The notes: generated by a model from the letters alone, not told the origin. DNA of 64,000 nt from JAJZSS01 sp964463505 (GCA_964463505.1 CAYXDC010000001.1:1-64000), one strand, 5' to 3'. Shown: positions 17,207-26,120, numbered from the stretch's first letter. A program made the numbers and translations.

Positions 17207-19132
17207 ATGCGTACCATTGGAACTGCCGGCCACGTCGATCATGGGAAATCCACCCTGGTTCAGGCCTTGACGGGCATACACCCGGATCGCTTGAAAGAAG
17301 AGCGTGAGCGGGAAATGACCATCGACCTTGGCTTTGCCTGGATGACCCTGCCAGGGGCTGATGGCAGACCAGACGAAGAAATCGGAATCGTCGATGTGCC
17401 AGGGCACCGTGATTTCATTGAAAATATGCTGGCAGGCGTGGGTGGGATTGACGCGGTATTATTCGTGGTTGCAGCCGATGAAGGGATTATGCCGCAGACA
17501 CGCGAGCACCTGGCAATCCTCAATATCTTGCAGGTACAGGGTGGCGTGGTTGCTCTGACCAAGATCGATCTGGTTGAAGACCCAGGGTGGCTGGATCTGA
17601 TCGAGGAAGATCTACATACCGCTTTCCAGGACACAATCCTGGCAGACGCGCCTATCGTCCGTGTATCCGCGCGCACCAGGTTGGGAATCGATGACTTGCG
17701 CAGCGCTTTGCGCGATTGCCTTGCGAATCGCGCTCCCCAGGCTGATATCGGCCGGCCGCGCTTACCCGTAGACCGGATTTTCACCATGGCAGGGTTTGGC
17801 ACCGTGGTCACCGGAACCTTGACCGACGGCCATTTACAACTGGGAGATGAGGTTGAAATCCTACCCAGAGGGCTGCGCGGGCGCGTGCGCGGGCTGCAAA
17901 CCCATAAACAAAAAGAAAGCCTGGCAGTCCCTGGCAGTCGCACGGCGGTCAATATTTCAGGAATAACGGTCGAAGAAATTCAACGCGGCGATGTTGTCTG
18001 CCACCCCGGGAGCTACCGCCCCACCCGCCTACTGGATGTCCACTTTAGCCTGCTGGAAGACGTCAGCCAGCCTATCAAACATAACACCAGTGTCAAGTTC
18101 TTCACCGGCGCGGCCGAAGTCGTAGCACGCTTGCGCTTGCTTGGCGCCGAGGAACTGAAACCAGGCGACGCAGGCTGGTTGCAATTAGAACTAAACGAGC
18201 CGGTGACCGTTGTGCGGGGGGACCGTTACATCCTGCGCCGTCCATCCCCTGGAGAAACCCTGGGCGGTGGAGTGATCATCGATCCTACCCCCAAGGGGCG
18301 CCATAAACGCTTTGCACAGGCAGCCCTGGAGCGCTTGGAAGCCCTGCATCAGGGTACTCCAGAAGATATCCTCATGCAAGCCATGCTGGCGCTGGGTGCG
18401 GCTCCTGTTCGAGATGTCCTGGCTCGTTCTACACTACAAAAGGATATTGCCGAGCAAGCGCTGAAAAAACTGCTTGAGGAAAGCCTGATCCTGACTCTGG
18501 AAGGCGCTGATGCGCCTCAAATAACCCCAGAAACCCATGTGATCAGTCGCAGTTACTGGGAGCAACTTCGCGAACGCACGCGCCAGGCAGTAGATCACCA
18601 CCACCAGAGCTTCCCGCTGCGTCCGGGAATCCCGCGCGAAGAGTTAAAGAGCCGCCTGAAAAATATGCCAGCCTTCACACCGCGCCTGTTCAATACTTTA
18701 TTGAGCAGTTTGTCAGCAGCCAATGAGATCGAGGAGAAAAGGGCCCTGGTGATGCGCTGTGGGCACCAGATCCAGTTTACCCCTCAACAGCAGCTGCGCG
18801 TGGATACTCTGCTCAAGAGGTTTGCCGCCGCGCCTTTTGCACCGCCGTCTGCCAAGGAGTGCGCGGCAGAGATCGGTGATGATTTACTCGATGCTCTGGT
18901 AGATCTTGAGATGTTGGTATCCGTAGGGCAGGATGTCGTCTTCCAGCGCGCGGATTATGAGCGCCTGGTCAATGATATTCGCCGCCTGTTAGAAGCACGC
19001 GGCACCCTGAGCGCTGCAGAAGTTCGCGATCATTTCAACACCAGCCGCAAATATGTCCTGGCTCTACTGGAACATCTGGACGCGATTGGAGTCACCCAGC
19101 GCGTTGGCGATGTGCGGCGTTTGCGTGCATAG
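17207..19132 (+). CDS. selB: Selenocysteine-specific translation elongation factor
   Basis: A GTPase that delivers selenocysteinyl-tRNA to UGA codons marked by a SECIS hairpin. The 641 residues contain G1 GHVDHGKST (residues 8-16), G3 DVPGH (63-67) and G4 TKID (117-120). EF-Tu-like domains 2 and 3 follow, then a C-terminal half of winged-helix repeats (about 370-641) that in this family bind the mRNA hairpin; the stretch ending NTSRKYVLALLEHLD is typical. GAGG lies before the ATG at 17207. Its presence implies that the organism makes selenoproteins, but selA, selC and selD are not in the window and no in-frame UGA gene was seen here. Confidence 0.93.
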   Translation: MRTIGTAGHVDHGKSTLVQALTGIHPDRLKEEREREMTIDLGFAWMTLPGADGRPDEEIGIVDVPGHRDFIENMLAGVGGIDAVLFVVAADEGIMPQTREHLAILNILQVQGGVVALTKIDLVEDPGWLDLIEEDLHTAFQDTILADAPIVRVSARTRLGIDDLRSALRDCLANRAPQADIGRPRLPVDRIFTMAGFGTVVTGTLTDGHLQLGDEVEILPRGLRGRVRGLQTHKQKESLAVPGSRTAVNISGITVEEIQRGDVVCHPGSYRPTRLLDVHFSLLEDVSQPIKHNTSVKFFTGAAEVVARLRLLGAEELKPGDAGWLQLELNEPVTVVRGDRYILRRPSPGETLGGGVIIDPTPKGRHKRFAQAALERLEALHQGTPEDILMQAMLALGAAPVRDVLARSTLQKDIAEQALKKLLEESLILTLEGADAPQITPETHVISRSYWEQLRERTRQAVDHHHQSFPLRPGIPREELKSRLKNMPAFTPRLFNTLLSSLSAANEIEEKRALVMRCGHQIQFTPQQQLRVDTLLKRFAAAPFAPPSAKECAAEIGDDLLDALVDLEMLVSVGQDVVFQRADYERLVNDIRRLLEARGTLSAAEVRDHFNTSRKYVLALLEHLDAIGVTQRVGDVRRLRA

Positions 19133-19166
19133 CGTGCAGGTGCTAATAAAAGTAATGGCCAACGGA

Positions 19167-19175
19167 TGTTATAAT
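19167..19175 (+). promoter_or_regulatory. Extended -10 promoter for the sortase-fusion gene
   Basis: TGT-TATAAT, an extended -10 element without a clear -35 box, lies 84 bases before the ATG at 19259. It follows the end of selB and would give a leader of roughly 75 bases. Confidence 0.55.
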
Positions 19176-19258
19176 CCAATTGGTGGACAAATTTGAGAAA
19201 TAGCCCGGGCTGCAGGTTATCCCAGATCGCGTAGCCAGGGGTCACAGGTGGTGCGTCC

Positions 19259-21760
19259 ATGAAACGAGCAGAGAATTCAGTTATTTTGAGCAGAATCTTT
19301 ATCGGCCTGCTGGTGGTATTGATTACCGGCAGCTTGGTCTGGCAGCCTGTTTCCATCGGCCGCGCCGCTCCGATATTAAGCATCGAGCCATTGACCTGGA
19401 ATATCTTCGGCCTGGATGATGAGGATATGAATTTAGGCCCCAACACCTACCCAATCGGGGCGCGAGTGTGTAATTCGGGTGACGAAGCTGCCCAAAATGT
19501 GGAGTTCAGCCTGGTATGGGAAGAAGAGAACCTCAATATTAGCGAGATCGGCCCCGCCAGTTTTAACCTGACACAGCTGGATGCCACACAATGCCGGGAT
19601 TTTTACTTCCAGGTGATGGTTAACCGGACGCTTGCTTCTTATAATACCAGCCGCGAATTTCATTTCAGGCTTGTCTCCAGCAATCACTCCACCATCGAGA
19701 CAGAAGCTCCTACCGAGATTTATGTCCAGCCATATCTGAACGAAGAAAACCAGCCTAATGACAACATGAGCAGTTTCATCATTGCTGGTCCAAGCACCAT
19801 AGAGCTTGGACAGACGGTTGAGTTCACTGGTACCAGCGCCGTGGCATCGCCTGGTATGCAGCAATTAATGCACCTGATCGAGCTGCCCACTGACTTGTTC
19901 CGCATTGTGACTGTAGAAACCAGCTATACCATCCCTAGCGCCTTATCGGTTGCCTCTAATTACGCCGATGCCTGTGGCTGGAATTCGGATGTTACCAGCC
20001 CCACCTACCGGTCTTGCGATGGCGGGGATGACGATAAATATCCGGGTGAGTTTGCTGGCGGAAATACAGTAGTGACTTACACGGTCGAAGCCATTGGAAC
20101 TGGTATTGCCACAATAAATGGTGCTGTATTTTCCTATGACTCTGATGCATATATCTACCAACCCAACGCAGCAGGTGGTGCGCTGGCAGTCACTGTTGTC
20201 GATCAGCTCCCAGATACTGAAACCCCTACCCCCACCGAAACGCATACCGCCACCGCCACAATCACCGGCACCCTGCTCACACCGACCGAAACTGCCAGCC
20301 CTACGATTACAGGAACACCACCCACCGCAACCGCCACCCTGACGGCTACAATCACCGGCACACCACCCACCGCGACCAGCTCGCCTACCATCACCGTCAC
20401 GGGCACCCCGCCCACCCCCACCCGCACCACCACGCCTACCATCACCGGCACCATTACCCCCAACCCTGCCATTACCAATGCCGTCAGCCCGAGCGAGGCG
20501 CGCACAGGTCAGAATTTCACATTTACCATCCGGGTTACCAATAATGGCAGCGCGGCTGCCACGGACGTGACCGTGCGCAGCTCGTATTCTACCTACGAGA
20601 CCATCTCCAGCGCCAACAGCACCAAGGGCACAACCAGTACCAGCACCTCCACGCGTACCGTAACCGGCAATATCGGCACACTAAATCCTGGCGAAAGCGC
20701 CACGGTGACGGTGGTCACACGCGTGAGCACCTCCGCCACCAGCACAGTTACCCTGACCAATGCCGCTACAGTCACCTACCGTTTTGGTAGCAGCAATTTT
20801 TCGCGCACCTCCAACAGCGTCACATACCGGGTGACAGGCTCATCCACCTTACCCAGCACCGGATTCATGGAATTAGATACCCCTGATGACGGCCCTGCGG
20901 TCACCGCGGCCCTGATTGGAGGCTTGCTGGCCCTACTAGGTTTTGGTGCCTTGCTATACAGCATGTACGCTCGCCAGCACAACCCCTATTGGACAGATTG
21001 GTTCGTAAAAACTGGAGCCGTCTTGCTGGTCGTTGGATTGATTTTTGGGGGAGCAGCCTGGAGCTTGCGCCCTATTCCCGATGCAGCCCCACTGGCGCAG
21101 CAACTGGCTACCCCACCAAGTGATCTGTCGCGGTCTCCGTATCGTCCGAATAACCCGCCGGAAGCGCCCGTAATCGACCATGAATTCCCGTTTCCAGGTG
21201 GTCCGGATGAGCTGGAGAGCCTGCCTGAGTTCACCATCCCCACACCTACCGTGGTCATTACTCCCGCAGCGGTTGGGTCAGCGGTAAAGCCGCCGGATAC
21301 CAGCGCCATCACACGCCTGGTGATCCCTGCCCTGGGCGTGGACAATATTGTGAAATATGTTCCCTACGATGGAGCATCCTGGCTGATCTCGGGGCTGCAA
21401 GATGAAATCGCCTGGATGGGAGACACCTCCTGGCCTGGGTTAGGCAGTAACACCGCCCTGGCGGGGCATGTCACCTTGCGTGATGGCTCGGACGGCCCGT
21501 TCCGTTATTTGAAGGACCTGATGTATGGTGATCTGGTCAAGGTCTACACGGAAGAAAATGTATATACCTACCAGGTGCGCGAACAACGCCTCGTTGAGGA
21601 TTTTGATCTATCGGTAGTGGCTGCCAGCCCAGAATCGCAATTGACGCTCATCACCTGCGCCGGATGGGATACGGAAATTCGGCTGTATGTCTCGCGGTTG
21701 GTGGTCGCCAGCGATCTGGTAGAAGTCAATTCACTGGATCGCGCTGCAGCCGGTAATTGA
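19259..21760 (+). CDS. Surface protein carrying an LPSTG sorting signal fused to a sortase domain
   Basis: Domains in order over 833 residues: a signal peptide or anchor (about 10-36); an ectodomain of unknown fold; a Thr/Pro-rich linker (about 319-402); a DUF11-like beta domain (about 403-525); LPSTG at 531-535 followed by a hydrophobic helix and basic tail, i.e. a full cell-wall sorting signal; a second membrane helix (about 580-602); a Pro-rich linker; and a sortase domain (about 680-823) with the catalytic triad His737 (LAGHV), Cys800 (TLITC) and Arg808. Sortases cleave sorting signals between Thr and Gly and join the product to an amine, so both substrate and enzyme sit in one chain. The predicted topology puts both ectodomains outside. 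Substrate specificity is inferred. Confidence 0.85.
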   Translation: MKRAENSVILSRIFIGLLVVLITGSLVWQPVSIGRAAPILSIEPLTWNIFGLDDEDMNLGPNTYPIGARVCNSGDEAAQNVEFSLVWEEENLNISEIGPASFNLTQLDATQCRDFYFQVMVNRTLASYNTSREFHFRLVSSNHSTIETEAPTEIYVQPYLNEENQPNDNMSSFIIAGPSTIELGQTVEFTGTSAVASPGMQQLMHLIELPTDLFRIVTVETSYTIPSALSVASNYADACGWNSDVTSPTYRSCDGGDDDKYPGEFAGGNTVVTYTVEAIGTGIATINGAVFSYDSDAYIYQPNAAGGALAVTVVDQLPDTETPTPTETHTATATITGTLLTPTETASPTITGTPPTATATLTATITGTPPTATSSPTITVTGTPPTPTRTTTPTITGTITPNPAITNAVSPSEARTGQNFTFTIRVTNNGSAAATDVTVRSSYSTYETISSANSTKGTTSTSTSTRTVTGNIGTLNPGESATVTVVTRVSTSATSTVTLTNAATVTYRFGSSNFSRTSNSVTYRVTGSSTLPSTGFMELDTPDDGPAVTAALIGGLLALLGFGALLYSMYARQHNPYWTDWFVKTGAVLLVVGLIFGGAAWSLRPIPDAAPLAQQLATPPSDLSRSPYRPNNPPEAPVIDHEFPFPGGPDELESLPEFTIPTPTVVITPAAVGSAVKPPDTSAITRLVIPALGVDNIVKYVPYDGASWLISGLQDEIAWMGDTSWPGLGSNTALAGHVTLRDGSDGPFRYLKDLMYGDLVKVYTEENVYTYQVREQRLVEDFDLSVVAASPESQLTLITCAGWDTEIRLYVSRLVVASDLVEVNSLDRAAAGN
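20214..20466 (+). repeat. Thr/Pro-rich coding repeat tract
   Basis: An imperfect in-frame tandem tract encoding repeats of the type ITGTPPTAT and TPTPTET inside the sortase-fusion gene. It probably forms an extended stalk between the N-terminal ectodomain and the DUF11-like domain and is a likely O-glycosylation target. Repeat number may vary between strains. Confidence 0.75.
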
Positions 21761-21776
21761 GCCAGGCAAATAAATT

Positions 21777-21818
21777 AAATTCCCCGGAGCGTGTCTGCTC
21801 CGGGGAATTTTTTATTTT
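21777..21818. terminator. Bidirectional terminator between convergent genes
   Basis: A perfect 14-bp stem (21777-21790 with 21797-21810) closes on a GTGTCT loop. T-rich sequence lies on the 3' side in both directions, so it can end both the sortase-fusion transcript and the minus-strand amidohydrolase transcript. Confidence 0.9.
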
Positions 21819-21833
21819 CACAGGATTTATCAT

Positions 21834-23435
21834 TTAATCAAAATTTCGATAGACCCACTCACCGCCCAGCATGGTCCCAACCGGTTCCAGATCAGCCAGG
21901 GTTTCAGGCGCACAGTTGAGGGGATCTTCATTCAAAACAACCAGATCAGCATGGTAGCCGGGGGATAGCCGGCCCAGTCTATCCTCCCAGCCAGCCGCAT
22001 AAGCTGGACCGGTCGTGTAAGCCTGCAAGGCTTCTAAGAAGTTCAAGCGCTGTTCAGGGTACCAACCCGGCGTACCCGGGCTGCCATCTACCCGACGGCG
22101 CGTTACTGCCGCGTGCAGCCCTAAAAACGGATTGGGCGACTCCACCGGCGCGTCCGAGCCAAACACCAGGGTTGCCCCAGCCTCCAATTGTGTGCGCCAG
22201 GCGTAGGAAAGCGCCGCCCGGCTGCCCCAGAAACGATCCGCCATCAGCATATCCGAGGTGGCATGGATAGGTTGCATCGAGGCGATCACACCCAGCTGGG
22301 CCAGGCGTTGGGTATCCTGTGGATGGATGACCTGAACATGCTCGATCCTATGCCGCAAGCGGCGCTCCGGCAGGTAGCCAGGCATACCTGCTTCAATTTC
22401 ACGCAATTGGGTATAAGCCTTCAGGACTTCATGGTTGGCGCGGTCGCCAATGGCATGCACCGCCAGGCTCAGGCCGTTTTCAACTGCTGGACGGCCGCGC
22501 TCAAACAGCTCTTCGGCGTCGAGTAGCAACATGCCCCGATTGTGTGGCTCACCTTCATAAGGCGCCAGCATAGCCGCAGTTTGCGGTCCTAATGCGCCAT
22601 CTGCAAAGCCTTTGATCGAGCCAATCGTCAGATATTCGTCCCCAAATCCGCTTCGCAAACCCAGAGCTACTGCATGCGGAAGATCTTCAAGAGGCAAGCC
22701 TTTGACCACGCGCAGCTTAAGTGCTCCGCGGGCACGCAGATTTTGCAGAGCCATAAAACAGCGCCGGCGATCAAAATCATGTACCCCCGTCAGCCCACTG
22801 CGCCACAAACCGGGTAAAGCCGCCTGGATGGCCGCTTCAACCTGGCTGATTTGCGGCGCGGGGATGGCGCTCTCAAGCAAGCCCATGGCATTTTCAAACA
22901 GGATGCCAGTCAACTGGCCGCGCTCATCGCGCCCCAGGCTGCCGCCAGGCGGATCGGAGATCACTGCAGTCAGGTTTGCCCGCTGCAAGGCAACGCTGTT
23001 GGCCCAGGCTGCGTGCAGGGATTTGGCTGTCAGGTAGACCGGGTTCTGAGGGGCGACCTGGTCTAAATCTGCGGCAACCCCGAACCCCCCCATCCAGTTG
23101 TTTTGATTCCAGCCATGCCCCAGGATCCATTCTCCAGGGGCGCTGCGGGCAGCGCGTTCCGCTACACGCCTCAGACATTCTGCTTTGGAATCTGTCTCAC
23201 AATTTATTTTTTGTAATCCTAGCGCATACTGTTCAAGGTGAATATGGGCATCGGTTAAGCCGGGCAGGACCGTGCGCCCGCCCGCATCTACCTTCTCCAC
23301 GGCGGTCATCCCAGCAGCCTGTTTATCCACGGCTTCCCCAGCCGCCAGGACCCGTCCACGGCTGATTAACAAAGCCCGGACAGACGGCTGGCTGGCATCC
23401 AGGGTAATGATATTGGCGTTGGTTATCCACAACAT
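21834..23435 (-). CDS. Amidohydrolase, YtcJ/TIM-like family
   Basis: A 533-residue metal-dependent hydrolase of the amidohydrolase_3 group. The first metal motif is DAHIHLEQY near residue 62. Later motifs include a glycine-rich GFADGALGPQTAAM region, HAIGDRANHEV, RIEHVQVIHP, and FGSDAPVESPNPF, which supplies the catalytic Asp. Family members act on varied amides, cyclic compounds or N-acyl groups; the substrate cannot be told from sequence. It is the last gene of a minus-strand operon, 26 bases after parB, and ends at the bidirectional terminator. Confidence 0.85.
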   Translation of the reverse strand: MLWITNANIITLDASQPSVRALLISRGRVLAAGEAVDKQAAGMTAVEKVDAGGRTVLPGLTDAHIHLEQYALGLQKINCETDSKAECLRRVAERAARSAPGEWILGHGWNQNNWMGGFGVAADLDQVAPQNPVYLTAKSLHAAWANSVALQRANLTAVISDPPGGSLGRDERGQLTGILFENAMGLLESAIPAPQISQVEAAIQAALPGLWRSGLTGVHDFDRRRCFMALQNLRARGALKLRVVKGLPLEDLPHAVALGLRSGFGDEYLTIGSIKGFADGALGPQTAAMLAPYEGEPHNRGMLLLDAEELFERGRPAVENGLSLAVHAIGDRANHEVLKAYTQLREIEAGMPGYLPERRLRHRIEHVQVIHPQDTQRLAQLGVIASMQPIHATSDMLMADRFWGSRAALSYAWRTQLEAGATLVFGSDAPVESPNPFLGLHAAVTRRRVDGSPGTPGWYPEQRLNFLEALQAYTTGPAYAAGWEDRLGRLSPGYHADLVVLNEDPLNCAPETLADLEPVGTMLGGEWVYRNFD

Positions 23436-23461
23436 GGGGTTACGCCGCTGTCAGACGAAGT

Positions 23462-24319
23462 TCAATCATTTCTGACGATCCGCTCCACCAGAGCGTCTAG
23501 CTCTTCATCTGAGTAATAATGGATCACCATTGTCCCGCCCTTGCGGCGGCGATTGAGGGTCACGCGCGTGCCAAGACTGGCACGCAGGCGTTCTTCGAGC
23601 GCCAGCACTTCCGCCCCTGGACCTGGTCTTTGAGGGCGATTAATCTTGTGCCCGCTCATCAAGCGCACCAGCTCTTCCGTCTGGCGTACATTGAGCTCCT
23701 TGGTCAGGATGGTTTGCAAAGCAGCTTCCTGCGCCTGAGGGGTTGGCAGGGCTAACAAGTTGCGTGCATGTCCTTCGCTAATGCGTCCGTCGGCTAGCGC
23801 CTGGCGCACTATAGCCGGGAGGTTGAGCAGGCGCAGAGTGTTGGTGACGGTTGGGCGTTTCTTGCCTACCTGCAAGGCGATTTCTTCGTGGGACAGATGA
23901 AATTCCTCCGCCAGCTGCCGGTAGGCTTCGGCAGACTCTAGAGGATTCAAATCGGTGCGTTGAATATTTTCAATCAGCGCCAGCTCCAGGCTCTCCTGCT
24001 CGCTGGCCTCGCGTATAATCACCGGCACGCGGCTCAGCCCTGCCTGCCGAGCTGCCAGAAGCCGGCGCTCTCCGGCGATCAGGATATACATGCCCGGTTG
24101 ATCGGCCGAGCTCACGATTAACGGCTGTAAAATGCCATGCTCACGAATTGAATCAGCCAATTCTGCCAATGACGCCGGGTCGAAATCCGTGCGCGGCTGG
24201 CGCGGGTTAGGAGCTATGTGGTCAATTGCTACCTGCTCCACACCGGCGCCCCCCGGAGCATTATCACCTCCAGGGATCAAGGCATCCAGGCCACGACCAA
24301 GACCAGTTCTACGGGACAT
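23462..24319 (-). CDS. parB: Chromosome partitioning protein ParB/Spo0J
   Basis: A DNA-binding CTPase that loads on parS sites and spreads to help segregate the chromosome. The 285-residue protein opens with the RRTGLGRGLDALIP leader typical of chromosomal ParB. The CTP-binding GERR box is at residues 83-86, and a helix-turn-helix (LSHEEIALQVGKKRPTVTNTL) lies near residue 145. A C-terminal dimerisation segment is present. It starts 12 bases after parA. I saw no perfect parS palindrome nearby, though a systematic search was not possible. Confidence 0.93.
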   Translation of the reverse strand: MSRRTGLGRGLDALIPGGDNAPGGAGVEQVAIDHIAPNPRQPRTDFDPASLAELADSIREHGILQPLIVSSADQPGMYILIAGERRLLAARQAGLSRVPVIIREASEQESLELALIENIQRTDLNPLESAEAYRQLAEEFHLSHEEIALQVGKKRPTVTNTLRLLNLPAIVRQALADGRISEGHARNLLALPTPQAQEAALQTILTKELNVRQTEELVRLMSGHKINRPQRPGPGAEVLALEERLRASLGTRVTLNRRRKGGTMVIHYYSDEELDALVERIVRND

Positions 24320-24331
24320 AGTACACCTGAC

Positions 24332-25123
24332 TCACGCTTGTGGGATCGGGATTTGCAGGCCATCCCCGGCCAAAACTTCCCGGGCCAGGGCTGAATACGC
24401 TTCAGCACCCGTGGAAGACGGTGCATAAACACTGATCGGCTGCCCGTAAGACGGCGCCTCCGCCAGGCGTACACTGCGCGGGATGACTGCTTTGAATACC
24501 TGGGTAGGAAAGTAAGTCTGCACTTCCGCCACCACATCACTCGCCAGTTTGGTGCGCGCATCAAACATGGTCATCACGACCCCGCGCACGCGCAGGTCTG
24601 GGAAAAGAGCGCCGCGCACCCGATTCAGGGTGTTAGTGAGCTGGCTCAATCCTTCCAGTGCCAGGTATTCACACTGCACCGGAATGATCACCCCATCCTG
24701 GGCAGCTACCAGGCCGTTCAGGGTCAGCAAGCCCAGCGATGGGGGGCAATCCACCAGGATATAGTCATAGCGCTCCATCAGCGCCGCGGTGGCTTTCTTC
24801 AAGCGGCTCTCGCGCGCCAGCTCCGAAACCAGCTCTACTTCCGCACCCGCCAGGGCAGGTGAGGCAGGCAACAGTGACATTTTTAAGCGCGGGTTGTGCA
24901 AGATATATGCACCAGGCAGCGCATTGCCAATCAAGACATCATAGGTGCCGCCCCGCACGGTATTTTTATCGATTTTCAGGCAGGAAGTAGCATTGGCCTG
25001 GGGATCTAAATCCACCAGGAGTACACGCTGCCCATAATAGGCCAGATAAGCGCCGAGGTTAATGGCCGTGGTCGTTTTGCCCACGCCCCCTTTTTGATTG
25101 ACGAATGTGTAGATACGTGCCAT
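24332..25123 (-). CDS. parA: Chromosome partitioning ATPase ParA/Soj
   Basis: A deviant Walker A ATPase that binds DNA non-specifically when ATP-bound and works with ParB. The 263 residues start MARIYTFVNQKGGVGKTT, with the deviant Walker A at 11-18. LLVDLDPQANAT (A') and ILVDCPPSLG (B) follow. I chose the ATG at 25123; an open frame extends 80 codons further upstream but has no family similarity and would run into the pfkB gene. It sits 8 bases after pfkB and 12 bases before parB. Confidence 0.93.
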   Translation of the reverse strand: MARIYTFVNQKGGVGKTTTAINLGAYLAYYGQRVLLVDLDPQANATSCLKIDKNTVRGGTYDVLIGNALPGAYILHNPRLKMSLLPASPALAGAEVELVSELARESRLKKATAALMERYDYILVDCPPSLGLLTLNGLVAAQDGVIIPVQCEYLALEGLSQLTNTLNRVRGALFPDLRVRGVVMTMFDARTKLASDVVAEVQTYFPTQVFKAVIPRSVRLAEAPSYGQPISVYAPSSTGAEAYSALAREVLAGDGLQIPIPQA

Positions 25124-25131
25124 AGCCTCAC

Positions 25132-25980
25132 TTAGATAACTTGTATCAGACTTTCTTCTATTTCCTGCAGAGTGGGTATGCCCTGCAAACCAGGGCGGGT
25201 AACGGAGGTAGATGCCAAAATGGTCGCGAAACGAGTGGCTTCCCACGGATCCCGGGTAACATACAAGCGAGCAAAAAAGGCTGCCGCGAAGACATCCCCC
25301 GCGCCCGTCGGGTCCACTTCCTGAACCTGGGGCGGACGGAAGCGGCGCACATCTCCATTCCAATACAGGCGGGCGCCCTGGGCAGCTTCAGTCACCGCCA
25401 ACACCCGGCACGAGGCAGCGATCTCTTCAATCCGTTCTTCATCATAACCAACGTCTTCTACACTTAATACGGCTGCCCCACTGCGACTGAGCACAAAATC
25501 GGCTTCAGGCCACTCAGCTACCTGGACACGACCAGCTTGATCCCAGGCGCGCATCCAACCCTGTGGGGTAACCCCCACCAACGCCGAAGGGAAGCTGCGC
25601 ACCAGGGTCGGCTCTACTTCCTGGGCCACCGGTGCAAGGTGCACAATGGGCGCACTGCGCCAGACCTCAGGAACCTGATACAGGTCGAGCGGTGCAGCCA
25701 GATGAAGCACGGTCTGCTCACGCCCCTGAGGGGTATACTCATTCCGGAAAGTCGTGCTATGCTCAGCAGGATAACTGGCAACCGGGATTTCGCTGAGCGC
25801 CCCCAGTGGAATTTCTTCTGCCCAGCTAGTGACAATCCCCACCCGCAAGCCCAAGGCGCGCGCCGTCAGTCCAGAGTACAGCGCTGTACCACCCAGACGC
25901 GGGCCTTCCTCAGTGAAATCAACTGTCAAATGACCAATAATCAAATAGTCGACCGTTTCGAGGGGCTTTAGGTTAAACAT
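25132..25980 (-). CDS. PfkB-family carbohydrate/nucleoside kinase
   Basis: A ribokinase-like sugar or nucleoside kinase, 282 residues. An N-terminal Gly-rich segment (LGGTALYSGLTARALGL) binds the substrate, and the C-terminal PfkB signature DPTGAGDVFAAAF supplies the catalytic Asp and anion hole. The family is certain, the substrate is not. I place the start at the ATG at 25980 (MFNLKPLETVDYL). A TATAAT box ends only 6 bases before this ATG, so the transcript should be leaderless and longer frames cannot be translated from it. It is the first gene of the parAB operon. Confidence 0.85.
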   Translation of the reverse strand: MFNLKPLETVDYLIIGHLTVDFTEEGPRLGGTALYSGLTARALGLRVGIVTSWAEEIPLGALSEIPVASYPAEHSTTFRNEYTPQGREQTVLHLAAPLDLYQVPEVWRSAPIVHLAPVAQEVEPTLVRSFPSALVGVTPQGWMRAWDQAGRVQVAEWPEADFVLSRSGAAVLSVEDVGYDEERIEEIAASCRVLAVTEAAQGARLYWNGDVRRFRPPQVQEVDPTGAGDVFAAAFFARLYVTRDPWEATRFATILASTSVTRPGLQGIPTLQEIEESLIQVI

Positions 25981-25986
25981 TGGTGT

Positions 25987-26015
25987 ATTATACCGTGAGA
26001 ACAGCCCTGGGTCAC
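25987..26015 (-). promoter_or_regulatory. Promoter of the pfkB-parA-parB operon, leaderless type
   Basis: On the minus strand GTGACC (26015-26010), a 17-base spacer and a perfect TATAAT (25992-25987) end 6 bases before the ATG at 25980. Transcription should therefore start at or next to the A of the start codon, leaving no room for a ribosome-binding site. Confidence 0.65.
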
Positions 26016-26081
26016 CCGCCTGAAGCACTTGATCTCCAGCAGAGTTAGATAGTTGAGAAGAAATCAGGAGTTTAAAAGTGC

Positions 26082-26110
26082 TTTCCAAATCGCGATGCGC
26101 ATGGTATAAT
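26082..26110 (+). promoter_or_regulatory. Promoter of rplS
   Basis: TTTCCA at 26082-26087, a 17-base spacer and a perfect TATAAT at 26105-26110. It gives a leader of about 110 bases before the L19 gene. Confidence 0.65.
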
Positions 26111-26120
26111 TTCAACCCGT

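Noticed and set aside
17260..17952. 230-codon minus-strand open frame
   Set aside because: Antisense shadow of the SelB GTPase domain.
20214..20466. Repeats considered as a CRISPR-like array
   Set aside because: The units are short, in frame and encode Thr/Pro-rich protein; no regular spacers.
25124..25363. N-terminal extension of parA by 80 codons
   Set aside because: Lies inside pfkB, has no family similarity, and ParA proteins start at MARIYTFVNQKGG.
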